5,562 nucleotides of DNA from positions 1 through 5,562 of the forward strand of contig USJJ01000105.1 of NCBI GenBank assembly GCA_900554995.1, in the 5' to 3' direction. The translations under genes were made by a program, and so were the position numbers. Numbering within the stretch: the first letter of the stretch is position 1; each line of letters opens with the position of its first letter. The notes under the pieces are model-generated. The model saw only the letters and a program-made list of their open reading frames with translations. It was not told the DNA's origin and ran no database searches. This DNA comes from an uncultured Ruminococcus sp. GTDB taxonomy: Bacteria; Bacillota; Clostridia; Oscillospirales; Acutalibacteraceae. Shown one piece after another: positions 1-5,562 of this stretch.

Positions 1-10
1 ATCTATCTCA

Positions 11-16
11 TCCTTT
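11..16 (-). promoter_or_regulatory. Candidate Shine-Dalgarno site for a gene starting at the left edge
   Basis: Read on the minus strand, the bases after the glgD TGA stop are GAAAGGATGAGATAGAT. AAAGGA matches the 3' end of 16S rRNA. With 8 bases of spacing, the next start codon would begin at position 2; the A and T are present and the third base lies outside the window. No hairpin or T-run follows glgD within the 17 bases available. The operon therefore probably continues, and a glycogen synthase or phosphorylase gene would fit the pathway, but the product cannot be seen. The ATG at 9-11 on the minus strand runs into TAG after one codon and is not a start. Confidence 0.45.
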
Positions 17-17
17 C

Positions 18-1127
18 TCAGATTACTATTCCCTTTCCGATGAATACAGGGAACTTGACATCGCCCGAAAGATTTTTGTTGGGCTTGATAACTACATTCT
101 TGTCGGCGATCACGCAGTTGAGCTTGACGTCATCGCTGATATAAGCGTTCTGCATAAGCACGCAGTTTTTGACAACCGCACCCTTGCCGATATGAACGCC
201 TCTGAACAGAACACTGTTCTCAACCGTACCCTCGATCACACAGCCGTCCGCAATAAGCGAATTTGAAGCGTGTGAATCGAGTCCGTAGATGGCGGGAACA
301 TCGTCCTTGACCTTTGTGAATACAGGCTTTTCTTTTGAGAAGAGTGCCTTGCGGTTTTCCTTATTTAGAAGATCCATATTCGCCTCAAAGTAGCTTTGAA
401 TACCGTCGATTGTCCTGACATATCCGTCAAACTCACAGCCGTAAATCTTCAGCGACTTAATATTCTTCTGAAGAACGTCCTCGGTGAATGAATGATATCC
501 GAGACCGATCGCCTCCGAGATAAGTCTCTCAAGAAGAGATTTTCTCATAAAGATGACGTTCAGCGAATAATTTGCCTCGTCGTCACTGCGGCGGCTTATC
601 GACGTAATTCTGCCGTCGTTCGCAAGCTCGAATTTTGTAAGCTCACGGATTGCGGGAGCAGCTGTATGCTTGTAGGCAATCGTTATATCTGCGCCCGTAT
701 TTAAGTGACGGTCAAACATATCCCTGAAATCAACGTTGTAAATTGTGTTGCAGTCGGACATAAGGACGTACTCCTCCTCCGAATTGCGCAGGAAGTTCGT
801 TGCGCTCGAGATAGCCTCAATCTTGTTGGAGTAGATACCCGTTGTGCCGATATTGAAAGGCGGAAGAAGATAAAGTCCGCCGTTTTTCCTTGAAAGATCC
901 CAGGCTCTGCCGTGTCCGACGTGATCCATAAGGGACTGGTAGTTGCTCTTTGTGATGATGCCGACCTTGCCGATGCCGCTGTTAACCATAGCGGAAAGCT
1001 GGAAGTCGATCAAACGGTAGCGACAGCCGTAAGGCACGGAACCCATGGAGCGAACCGACGTTATCTCGCTGAGATAATTATCGTATGTATTTGAAAATAT
1101 AAGTCCGAGTACATTATTTGCTCTCAT
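18..1127 (-). CDS. glgD: Glucose-1-phosphate adenylyltransferase-like subunit GlgD, predicted non-catalytic
   Basis: This 369-residue protein is a paralogue of the GlgC encoded just upstream. It has an N-terminal nucleotidyltransferase-like fold (about 1-260, with VPYGCRYRLIDF at 31-42 and FEANMDLL at 247-254) and a C-terminal left-handed beta-helix (about 285-369) of hexapeptide-like repeats. The catalytic signatures are missing. The GGxGxRL loop is replaced by SNTYDNYL (12-19), the Lys of AKPAV by Met28, the catalytic Asp of GDHIY by Asn127, and there is no EEKP motif with its glucose-1-phosphate-binding Lys. In Bacillus-type GlgC/GlgD systems, GlgD has little activity alone and modifies GlgC in a mixed complex; the same role is inferred here. 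The start ATG at 1125-1127 follows GGAGG at 8-base spacing and lies 3 bases after the glgC stop. Identity as GlgD is near certain; the lack of activity is inferred from the residues. Confidence 0.95.
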   Translation of the reverse strand: MRANNVLGLIFSNTYDNYLSEITSVRSMGSVPYGCRYRLIDFQLSAMVNSGIGKVGIITKSNYQSLMDHVGHGRAWDLSRKNGGLYLLPPFNIGTTGIYSNKIEAISSATNFLRNSEEEYVLMSDCNTIYNVDFRDMFDRHLNTGADITIAYKHTAAPAIRELTKFELANDGRITSISRRSDDEANYSLNVIFMRKSLLERLISEAIGLGYHSFTEDVLQKNIKSLKIYGCEFDGYVRTIDGIQSYFEANMDLLNKENRKALFSKEKPVFTKVKDDVPAIYGLDSHASNSLIADGCVIEGTVENSVLFRGVHIGKGAVVKNCVLMQNAYISDDVKLNCVIADKNVVIKPNKNLSGDVKFPVFIGKGIVI

Positions 1128-1130
1128 TGT

Positions 1131-2342
1131 TTACGCCTCCTTTACATCTTCGCCGATCATTGCTTTCGGCTCAACCGTTGCGCCCTTGCCGATGTTTACG
1201 CCCATTCCGACAACCGAAACGCCCCAATCTTCGAGGTTTTCCATCTCCTCGGGCCGTTTGCCGACCTTGGCGCCCTCCTCAACGGTGACATTCTCGGCAA
1301 CGATCGCATACTGAACGACCGCACCCTTTTTAATCACACTGCCGGGCATAACGATCGAATCCTTGACGATTGCACCCTCCTCGACCGTGACGTTTGCAAA
1401 GAGAACGGAGAAATCAACCTCGCCCTCAATTTCACAGCCCTCGGCAACCATAGAGTTCTGAACCTTAGCGGTATCGGAAACATAATGCGGTCCCGTGATC
1501 GGATCCTTAGCATAGATTTTCCAGCTTGTGTCCGTAAGATCGAGATCAACCTTCGGATTCAGCAGGTCAAGGTTAGCCTCCCAAAGGCTGTCGATCGTTC
1601 CGACGTCCTTCCAGTAGCCGTCAAATTCATAGGCGAAAAGCCTCTCGTGAGCGGCGTGCATTGCAGGAATAAGATCCTTGCCGAAGTCGTTGCTTGAGTT
1701 CGGATTAGCCTCGTCGTCAAGCAGGTACTGTCTGAGCTTTTTCCACGAGAAAACGTAAACACCCATCGACGCCTTGTTGGAACGCGGATTTTTCGGCTTC
1801 TCCTCAAATTCGGCGATCGATCCGTCGTCGTTGACGAGCATAAGTCCGAAACGGGACGCCTCCTCCCACGGAACCTCAAGCATTGCGATTGTGCAGTCCG
1901 CATTCTTCTCCTTGTGGAAAGAAAGCATTTTGGAATAATCCATTTTATAGATATGGTCGCCCGAGAGAACGAGTACATACTCGGGATCGTATCTGTCAAT
2001 GAAATTGATGTTCTGATAAATTGCGTTAGCGGTTCCCTTATACCATTCGGTGCCCGATATCTGCTGATAGGGGGAGAGAATGTGAACGCCGCCGTCGGCA
2101 CGGTCAAGATCCCATGCCTGTCCGTTGCCGATGTAGTCGTTTAATTCAAGCGGCTGGTACTGGGTGAGAACGCCGACCGTGTATATGCCGGAGTTTACGC
2201 AGTTTGAAAGCGGGAAATCAATAATTCGGTATTTACCGCCGTATGGAACGGCAGGCTTTGCAATGTTCTTTGTAAGAATACCAAGGCGGCTTCCCTGTCC
2301 GCCTGCGAGAAGCATTGCGATACATTCATGTTTTCGGGACAT
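1131..2342 (-). CDS. glgC: Glucose-1-phosphate adenylyltransferase (ADP-glucose pyrophosphorylase), catalytic subunit GlgC
   Basis: GlgC makes ADP-glucose and pyrophosphate from glucose-1-phosphate and ATP, the committed cytosolic step of glycogen synthesis. The 403-residue protein is full length for the bacterial family. All key motifs are present: GGQGSRL (14-20), [16 protein letters not shown] (28-43), [12 protein letters not shown] (100-111, with Tyr101 matching the E. coli ATP-contact Tyr114), [10 protein letters not shown] (127-136, with Asp129 the catalytic metal ligand), FEEKP (179-183, with Lys182 the glucose-1-phosphate-binding Lys) and [20 protein letters not shown] (242-261). From about 285 to the end runs a left-handed beta-helix of hexapeptide repeats, which in this family carries allosteric and subunit contacts. 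The start at 2340-2342 has a near-perfect Shine-Dalgarno 7 bases away. It is the middle gene of glgB-glgC-glgD, 13 bases after glgB and 3 before glgD. Its effector cannot be read from sequence; the intact active site marks it as the working partner of GlgD. Confidence 0.97.
   Translation of the reverse strand: MSRKHECIAMLLAGGQGSRLGILTKNIAKPAVPYGGKYRIIDFPLSNCVNSGIYTVGVLTQYQPLELNDYIGNGQAWDLDRADGGVHILSPYQQISGTEWYKGTANAIYQNINFIDRYDPEYVLVLSGDHIYKMDYSKMLSFHKEKNADCTIAMLEVPWEEASRFGLMLVNDDGSIAEFEEKPKNPRSNKASMGVYVFSWKKLRQYLLDDEANPNSSNDFGKDLIPAMHAAHERLFAYEFDGYWKDVGTIDSLWEANLDLLNPKVDLDLTDTSWKIYAKDPITGPHYVSDTAKVQNSMVAEGCEIEGEVDFSVLFANVTVEEGAIVKDSIVMPGSVIKKGAVVQYAIVAENVTVEEGAKVGKRPEEMENLEDWGVSVVGMGVNIGKGATVEPKAMIGEDVKEA
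1136..1140 (-). promoter_or_regulatory. glgD ribosome binding site inside the 3' end of glgC
   Basis: Minus-strand GGAGG lies within the last sense codons of glgC (Lys-Glu-Ala-stop reads AAGGAGGCGTAA). It is 8 bases from the glgD ATG. Ribosomes finishing glgC therefore terminate on top of the glgD initiation site. This arrangement favours translational coupling and a fixed ratio of the two subunits. Confidence 0.85.
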
Positions 2343-2349
2343 TACTATT

Positions 2350-2357
2350 CCTCCTTT
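2350..2357 (-). promoter_or_regulatory. glgC ribosome binding site overlapping the glgB stop codon
   Basis: Minus-strand AAAGGAGG is a near-perfect anti-16S match and sits 7 bases from the glgC ATG. Its first two bases are the last two of the glgB TAA. It is the strongest Shine-Dalgarno site in the operon and fixes the glgC start. Confidence 0.9.
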
Positions 2358-4287
2358 ATTTGCTGACTGTTTCAGTCGTATTTTTCTTTGTTGCTTTTCT
2401 CTTTGCCGGCGGTGTCAGGTAGATAACGCTCAGCCCCGCAAGGTCAAGCACTATGCTGTTGTCAAAGCCGTGCATCGGAATTTTTTCGCTCTTTACTTTA
2501 ACTGCGGTTCCCTTGCCGCCGCCCCCGAACTCCTCGGCGTCGGTGTTGAGGATTACCTTGTATGTTCCCGCCCTCGGCACTCCGATACGGTAGCCGCTGC
2601 GCTCAACATTGGTAAAGTTGCAGACCGCAATAATTTCCTTTTTATCCCTGTCGATTCTTCTGAAAGAAATGACGGAATTATCAACGTCATCATTGCTGAT
2701 CCAGTTAAATCCCTCCCAGTCGTAGTCGATCTGCCAGAGGGGACTGTTCTTTTGATAGAGCTTGTTCAAGGTGCGCACGTAGGACTGCATTTTTGCGTGC
2801 TTTTCGTAGTCGAGCAGCAGCCAGTCAAGTCCCTGCTTATAATTCCACTCAATGAACTGAGCAAATTCCTGACCCATAAACAGGAGCTTTTTGCCGGGAT
2901 GAGCAACCATATAAGCGTAGAACGCTCTGAGTCCTGCAAATTTTTCGTCATATTCGCCAGGCATCTTACCGATCATAGAGCATTTGCCGTGAACAACCTC
3001 GTCGTGTGAAATCGGAAGAACAAAATTTTCCGAAAAGGCGTAGAAGAATGAGAACGTCAGGCAGTTATGGTTAAACTTTCTGAAGATGCCGTCCATAGAA
3101 AAATACTTCAGGCAATCGTTCATCCAACCCATATTCCATTTGAAGTTGAATCCGAGTCCACCGTCACAGACAGGCTTTGAAACCAGCGGCCACGATGTGC
3201 TCTCCTCGGCAATCATCATAACGTCGGGATGCTCACGGAAGATCGAGATGTTGAGATTCTGCAAGAATTCCACAGCCTCAAGGTTCTCTCTGCCGCCGTT
3301 TTTATTGGCGATCCACTCGCCGTCGTTCCTGCCGTAATCAAGGTAGAGCATTGAGGCAACAGCGTCAACTCGCAGTCCGTCAACATGATATTTTTCAAGC
3401 CAGAACATTGCCGATGAAGTGAGGAAGCTCCTGACCTCGTTACGTCCATAGTCAAAAATCTTTGTACCCCACTGCAAATGCTCGCCCTTGCGGATATCGT
3501 CGTATTCGTAGCAGCTCTGACCGTCAAATTCATAAAGTCCATGTGCGTCCTTCGGAAAATGGGCGGGCACCCAGTCGAGAATAACGCCGATTCCTTCACG
3601 GTGGCACTTGTCAACGAAGTACATAAAGTCTTTCGGCTCGCCGTAGCGTGACGTCGGGGCAAAATAACCCGTTACCTGATATCCCCACGATCCGTCAAAC
3701 GGATGCTCGCATATCGGAAGCAACTCTATATGAGTATATCCCATATCCTTGACATATTTTGTCAATTCGTCTGCTAATTGACGGTAAGAAAGAAAATTTC
3801 CGTCCTCGTGCTGTTTCCAGGAGCCTGCGTGCACCTCATAGATGTTCACCGGGCTTTCATAGACATTGGTTGTCTTTCTTTTTGCCATCCATTTTTCATC
3901 TTTCCAAGAGTAGCCGTCAATATCGTAAAACTTTGAGGCAGTCTCGGGACGGGTCTCGGCGTGGAAACCGTAGGGATCCGCCTTGTAGCGAAGATCGCCC
4001 GTTTGTGTGGTTATACAATATTTATAGTTGTCAAACTGATTAATTCCTTTTATCTTACACTCCCAGACAGCGTTGTCCTTGAGTTTTTTCATAGGATTTT
4101 TTTCGGGATCCCATTCATTGAAATCGCCTACCACGCTGACCGCCGCCGCATGAGGCGCCCAGACACGGAACACAACTCCGTCCTTGCCCGAACGGTGTGA
4201 ACCGAGAAATTCATATGCCTTGGAGTTCTGTCCCTTATGGAAGAGATAAAGAGGAACGTCGTTTAGATTTGTTTTATTCTTTTTCAT
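2356..4287 (-). CDS. glgB: 1,4-alpha-glucan branching enzyme GlgB (GH13 family)
   Basis: GlgB cuts alpha-1,4-glucan chains and transfers the piece to a 6-hydroxyl, creating the alpha-1,6 branches of glycogen. In the 643-residue protein, residues about 20-110 form the N-terminal CBM48-like domain ([20 protein letters not shown], 40-59). The GH13 barrel follows, with all four signature regions: DWVPAHF (238-244), GLRVDAV (304-310, nucleophile Asp308), IAEEST (359-364, acid/base Glu361) and PISHDE (425-430, transition-state stabiliser Asp429). YEVHAGSW (150-157) is also typical. A C-terminal beta domain runs to about 624, followed by a basic tail. The length fits short Firmicutes enzymes, which lack the longer N-terminal extension of E. 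coli GlgB (728 residues). The start at 4285-4287 is preferred because GAGGTGA lies just upstream. An in-frame ATG at 4333-4335 would lie upstream of the -10 element, so it cannot be on the predicted transcript. It is the first gene of the glg operon. Confidence 0.96.
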   Translation of the reverse strand: MKKNKTNLNDVPLYLFHKGQNSKAYEFLGSHRSGKDGVVFRVWAPHAAAVSVVGDFNEWDPEKNPMKKLKDNAVWECKIKGINQFDNYKYCITTQTGDLRYKADPYGFHAETRPETASKFYDIDGYSWKDEKWMAKRKTTNVYESPVNIYEVHAGSWKQHEDGNFLSYRQLADELTKYVKDMGYTHIELLPICEHPFDGSWGYQVTGYFAPTSRYGEPKDFMYFVDKCHREGIGVILDWVPAHFPKDAHGLYEFDGQSCYEYDDIRKGEHLQWGTKIFDYGRNEVRSFLTSSAMFWLEKYHVDGLRVDAVASMLYLDYGRNDGEWIANKNGGRENLEAVEFLQNLNISIFREHPDVMMIAEESTSWPLVSKPVCDGGLGFNFKWNMGWMNDCLKYFSMDGIFRKFNHNCLTFSFFYAFSENFVLPISHDEVVHGKCSMIGKMPGEYDEKFAGLRAFYAYMVAHPGKKLLFMGQEFAQFIEWNYKQGLDWLLLDYEKHAKMQSYVRTLNKLYQKNSPLWQIDYDWEGFNWISNDDVDNSVISFRRIDRDKKEIIAVCNFTNVERSGYRIGVPRAGTYKVILNTDAEEFGGGGKGTAVKVKSEKIPMHGFDNSIVLDLAGLSVIYLTPPAKRKATKKNTTETVSK

Positions 4288-4291
4288 TGAG

Positions 4292-4298
4292 TCACCTC
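4292..4298 (-). promoter_or_regulatory. glgB ribosome binding site
   Basis: Minus-strand GAGGTGA matches the GGAGGTGA core complementary to 16S rRNA. GAGG is 7 bases from the ATG at 4285-4287. No comparable site precedes the in-frame ATGs at 4318-4320 or 4333-4335, so this site decides the glgB start and gives a 643-residue rather than a 659-residue protein. Confidence 0.85.
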
Positions 4299-4325
4299 GG
4301 GTAACTTTATTATTATACATTATAT

Positions 4326-4354
4326 ATTGTATCAAAAAGAAAGATAAAATTCAA
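4326..4354 (-). promoter_or_regulatory. Predicted sigma-A promoter of the glgBCD operon
   Basis: On the minus strand, TTGAAT (plus coordinates 4349-4354) and TACAAT (4326-4331) are separated by exactly 17 bases. They match 4 of 6 and 5 of 6 positions of TTGACA and TATAAT. Transcription would start near 4319, leaving a leader of about 30 bases before the glgB ATG. TATAAT-like words also occur just downstream (about 4311-4325) but lack a -35 at a usable distance. The leader is too short for a riboswitch, and no catabolite-repression (cre) site was recognised near it. Confidence 0.65.
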
Positions 4355-4484
4355 GCAGTCTTTGATTAATATATTCAAACCGAATGTAGAATTTTATTGT
4401 GCAGTTTGTGTACTTTGTTACAAAAAACTCTCAGTTAACCGGCTCAATCGGCGAAGAATCTCCTTCCTGCGACAGAAAAATACG

Positions 4485-4509
4485 CTTTTTGTTTCGATGC
4501 GGCAAAAAG
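4485..4509. repeat. Perfect 7-bp inverted repeat with 11-base loop
   Basis: CTTTTTG (4485-4491) and CAAAAAG (4503-4509) are exact reverse complements around an 11-base centre. The repeat sits about midway between the -35 elements of the two divergent promoters. The same T5 block could instead pair with an upstream A5 (4476-4480), so an RNA form would have alternatives. It could be a regulator-binding site, an RNA hairpin or chance; the arms are low-complexity, which weakens the case. Confidence 0.35.
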
Positions 4510-4530
4510 GCCGGATCAGGAGAAAGAATT

Positions 4531-4549
4531 GTCGAAATCGACTTTTTTT
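4531..4549 (+). terminator. Weak terminator-like hairpin with T7 tract
   Basis: GTCG-AAAT-CGAC (4531-4542) forms a 4-bp, GC-containing stem with a 4-base loop, followed directly by seven T residues (4543-4549) on the plus strand. The stem is short for an intrinsic terminator. No known plus-strand gene lies upstream, so it could end only a small RNA from this intergenic region or antisense transcription through glgB. On the minus strand no T-run follows the hairpin. Confidence 0.25.
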
Positions 4550-4573
4550 GACCTTTTCCGTATGACGTAAGGC

Positions 4574-4619
4574 AAAAATATAAAAAATAATTCCTTAATT
4601 AAGAAAAATTTTTGAAAAA
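4574..4619 (+). promoter_or_regulatory. AT-rich, A-tract stretch upstream of the tig promoter (possible UP element)
   Basis: A-tracts occur at 4574-4578, 4582-4587, 4604-4608 (continuing into T5 at 4609-4613) and 4615-4619, with another at 4627-4631 inside the promoter. Several are spaced roughly one or two helical turns apart. The stretch includes the perfect 10-bp palindrome CTTAATTAAG (4594-4603). It lies immediately upstream of the tig -35, where RNA polymerase alpha subunits bind UP elements. An activating role is inferred from position and composition only. Confidence 0.4.
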
Positions 4620-4623
4620 GGTA

Positions 4624-4652
4624 TGGAAAAAGCTGAAAACATCTGCTATAAT
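4624..4652 (+). promoter_or_regulatory. Predicted extended -10 promoter of tig
   Basis: The -10 is a perfect TATAAT (4647-4652) preceded by TG at 4644-4645, giving the extended form TGCTATAAT. TGGAAA (4624-4629) lies 17 bases upstream and matches 4 of 6 positions of the -35 consensus. Such a weak -35 is typical of extended -10 promoters. Transcription would begin near 4659, giving a leader of about 60 bases. A better-looking TTGAAA at 4612-4617 is 29 bases away and too far to be used. Confidence 0.75.
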
Positions 4653-4665
4653 ACAAAAGTTAATA

Positions 4666-4702
4666 GGTATTTGTGGGAGTATGTATGCTCCCGAGTACCA
4701 CA
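4666..4702 (+). promoter_or_regulatory. Hairpin-forming 5' leader of tig
   Basis: GGGAG (4675-4679) pairs with CTCCC (4688-4692). The stem can extend by one wobble and one A-T pair to a TGTA loop, and an outer GGTA/TACC pair (4666-4669 with 4696-4699) encloses it. A competing pairing joins TGTGG (4672-4676) with CCACA (4698-4702). CTCC (4689-4692) can also pair with GGAG of the Shine-Dalgarno. The structure ends just before the ribosome binding site. It could affect RNA stability or translation; it matches no known riboswitch or leader that I recognise. Confidence 0.4.
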
Positions 4703-4703
4703 C

Positions 4704-4710
4704 AGGAGGA
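4704..4710 (+). promoter_or_regulatory. tig ribosome binding site
   Basis: AGGAGGA is a strong Shine-Dalgarno. GGAGG (4705-4709) is 9 bases from the ATG at 4719-4721, which fixes the trigger factor start. The site lies directly after the predicted leader hairpin and is free if that hairpin forms in its GGGAG/CTCCC version. Confidence 0.88.
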
Positions 4711-4718
4711 AGTTTTTA

Positions 4719-5562
4719 ATGTTAAAATCAGCTAACAAAACAGAAACAAACATCTACACTCTTGAAGTCAGCGTAAGCGGCGAGGACTTCAACAAGGCAA
4801 TTCTTCAGGCCTATAACAAGCAGAAGAACAAGATTCAGCTTCCCGGTTTCCGTAAGGGTAAGGCTCCGCTTAAAATGATTGAAAAGTTCTACGGCGAGGG
4901 CGTATTCTTTGAGGATGCGCTTGATATCGTATATCCCGGCGTTGTCAGCGACGCTATCAAAGAAGCAGGCATTGAGCCTGTTGCCGCTCCTCACGATCTT
5001 GACGTTACAAAGATCGGCAAGGACGGCGTTGAAATGACGATGAAGGTTACCGTTAAGCCGGAAATCTCGATTGACAATTATAAGGGTATCGAGGCAGACA
5101 AGGGTGACGCTTCAGTCTGCGCAGACGACGTTAAGAAAGAGCTTGCTTCCATGCAGGAGAGAAACGCACGTGTCGTTACCGTTGACGACAGAAAGGCCAA
5201 GAAGAACGATATCGCAGTTATCGACTTTGAGGGCTTCGTTGACGGCGTCGCATTCGACGGCGGCAAGGGCGAGAATTATGAGCTTACCCTCGGTTCGGGT
5301 CAGTTTATCCCAGGCTTCGAGGAGCAGATCATCGGCCACAAGACCGGCGACGAGTTCGACGTAAACGTTACTTTCCCGACCGAGTACACTCCAGAGCTTG
5401 CAGGCAAGGAAGCAGTGTTCAAGGTTGTTCTTCACGAGATCAAGATGAAGGAGCTTCCGGCTCTTGACGACGATTTCGCAAAGGACGTTGACGATGAGGT
5501 TGATACACTCGCCGAACTCAAGAAGAAGATCAAGGCAGAGCTTTCCGATATTTCGGGGCGGC
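4719..5562 (+). CDS. tig: Trigger factor (ribosome-associated chaperone and peptidyl-prolyl isomerase), 3' end outside the window
   Basis: Trigger factor docks at the ribosome exit tunnel and shields nascent chains in the cytosol. Translating from the ATG at 4719 gives 281 residues with no stop before the edge, so the gene is partial. The N-terminal ribosome-binding domain contains GFRKGKAP (43-50), the family signature loop that contacts ribosomal protein L23, at the same residue numbers as in E. coli. The FKBP-type PPIase domain spans about 163-245, with IDFEGFVDG (168-176), LTLGSGQFIPGFEEQIIG (189-206) and FPTEYTPELAGKEAVF (219-234). Residues after about 246 begin the helical C-terminal chaperone region (LPALDDDFAKDV, 246-257). 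Given the usual family length of about 430, roughly 150 residues are missing. It is divergent from glgB and has its own promoter. In many bacteria clpP and clpX follow tig, but that cannot be seen here. Confidence 0.96.
   Translation, partial: MLKSANKTETNIYTLEVSVSGEDFNKAILQAYNKQKNKIQLPGFRKGKAPLKMIEKFYGEGVFFEDALDIVYPGVVSDAIKEAGIEPVAAPHDLDVTKIGKDGVEMTMKVTVKPEISIDNYKGIEADKGDASVCADDVKKELASMQERNARVVTVDDRKAKKNDIAVIDFEGFVDGVAFDGGKGENYELTLGSGQFIPGFEEQIIGHKTGDEFDVNVTFPTEYTPELAGKEAVFKVVLHEIKMKELPALDDDFAKDVDDEVDTLAELKKKIKAELSDISGR

Larger units (their letters stand above)
4355..4623. other. Central part of the divergent intergenic region, no gene recognised
   Basis: The whole gene-free stretch is 4288-4718. 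Its flanks are the glgB promoter and leader on the left and the tig promoter and leader on the right. In between, 4380-4560 is mixed in composition and holds several short inverted repeats. From 4570 to 4620 it becomes very AT-rich. A 67-codon plus-strand reading frame (4362-4565) has no recognisable motif and no convincing Shine-Dalgarno, and is not taken as a gene. A weak plus-strand promoter-like pair (TTGATT at 4362-4367 and TAGAAT at 4387-4392, with a long 19-base spacer) precedes this region. Confidence 0.6.

Noticed and set aside
1559..2107. Minus-strand frame of 182 codons overlapping glgC
   Set aside because: It is a shifted frame inside glgC, with an Arg/Ser/Thr-rich translation typical of off-frame reading. 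GlgC itself is intact with all motifs.
2164..3009. Long open plus-strand frame (281 codons) antisense to glgB and the start of glgC
   Set aside because: It lies entirely opposite two well-conserved genes, has no family motif, its composition is that of an antisense shadow, and no ribosome binding site supports the start.
3216..3662. Minus-strand 148-codon frame inside glgB
   Set aside because: It is an alternative frame within the GH13 barrel coding region, without recognisable domains or a start signal.
4288..4335. Upstream ATG of glgB giving a 16-residue N-terminal extension
   Set aside because: The extension covers the predicted -10 element and leader, has no Shine-Dalgarno, and starts upstream of the predicted transcription start.
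4439..4523. Interleaved complementary pairs CCGGC/GCCGG and TCTCCT/AGGAGA suggesting a pseudoknot
   Set aside because: Five- and six-base complements are expected by chance in about 100 bases, and they conflict with the 7-bp inverted repeat in the same stretch.
4362..4565. 67-codon plus-strand frame in the intergenic region
   Set aside because: It has no convincing Shine-Dalgarno and no motif, and its Arg/Lys/Phe-rich composition looks like translated noncoding DNA. It also overlaps the terminator-like hairpin.
4288..4718. Riboswitch, CRISPR repeats, tRNA or catabolite-repression (cre) site in the spacer
   Set aside because: No repeated spacer-repeat pattern, tRNA arms, known aptamer core or cre-like palindrome was found on reading both strands.
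4728..4994. Minus-strand frame of 88 codons opposite tig, and similar frames between 5078 and 5435
   Set aside because: These lie opposite or off-frame to the trigger factor gene, whose plus-strand frame shows clear domain motifs. They are shadows.

Overview
The window looks like an ordinary chromosomal stretch from a Gram-positive Clostridia-type bacterium, most plausibly a gut or rumen Oscillospiraceae (Ruminococcus-like). The reasons are strong AAAGGAGG-type Shine-Dalgarno sites, sigma-A-like promoters, moderate G+C in genes with AT-rich spacers, and a split GlgC/GlgD ADP-glucose pyrophosphorylase of the kind found in Firmicutes. The genus is inferred from general character; no search was run.

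Layout: positions 1-4287 carry three tightly packed minus-strand genes, transcribed right to left in the order glgB (branching enzyme), glgC (catalytic ADP-glucose pyrophosphorylase) and glgD (paralogous, apparently non-catalytic subunit). The gaps are 13 and 3 bases, and each downstream Shine-Dalgarno overlaps the end of the preceding gene, so this is one operon. It probably continues past the left edge, because a Shine-Dalgarno-like site lies right after the glgD stop, placed to serve a gene starting at about position 2. A 431-bp intergenic region (4288-4718) holds divergent promoters. The glgB promoter is at 4326-4354 (minus) and an extended -10 promoter is at 4624-4652 (plus), with an AT-rich, A-tract-containing stretch upstream of the latter. 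The plus-strand gene beginning at 4719 is tig (trigger factor). It stays open to the right edge and is therefore partial: 281 residues covering the ribosome-binding domain, the FKBP-type PPIase domain and the beginning of the C-terminal region.

How the genes work together: GlgC, probably as a mixed complex with GlgD, makes ADP-glucose from glucose-1-phosphate and ATP. A glycogen synthase (not in the window) would polymerise it into alpha-1,4 chains, and GlgB adds the alpha-1,6 branches. Trigger factor is an unrelated housekeeping chaperone that only shares the divergent control region.

No mobile element, CRISPR array, tRNA or rRNA was seen, nor any clearly new system. The points most worth checking are the systematic loss of catalytic residues in GlgD, a possible small RNA or operator in the middle of the intergenic region, and a hairpin in the tig leader that could compete with its ribosome-binding site.
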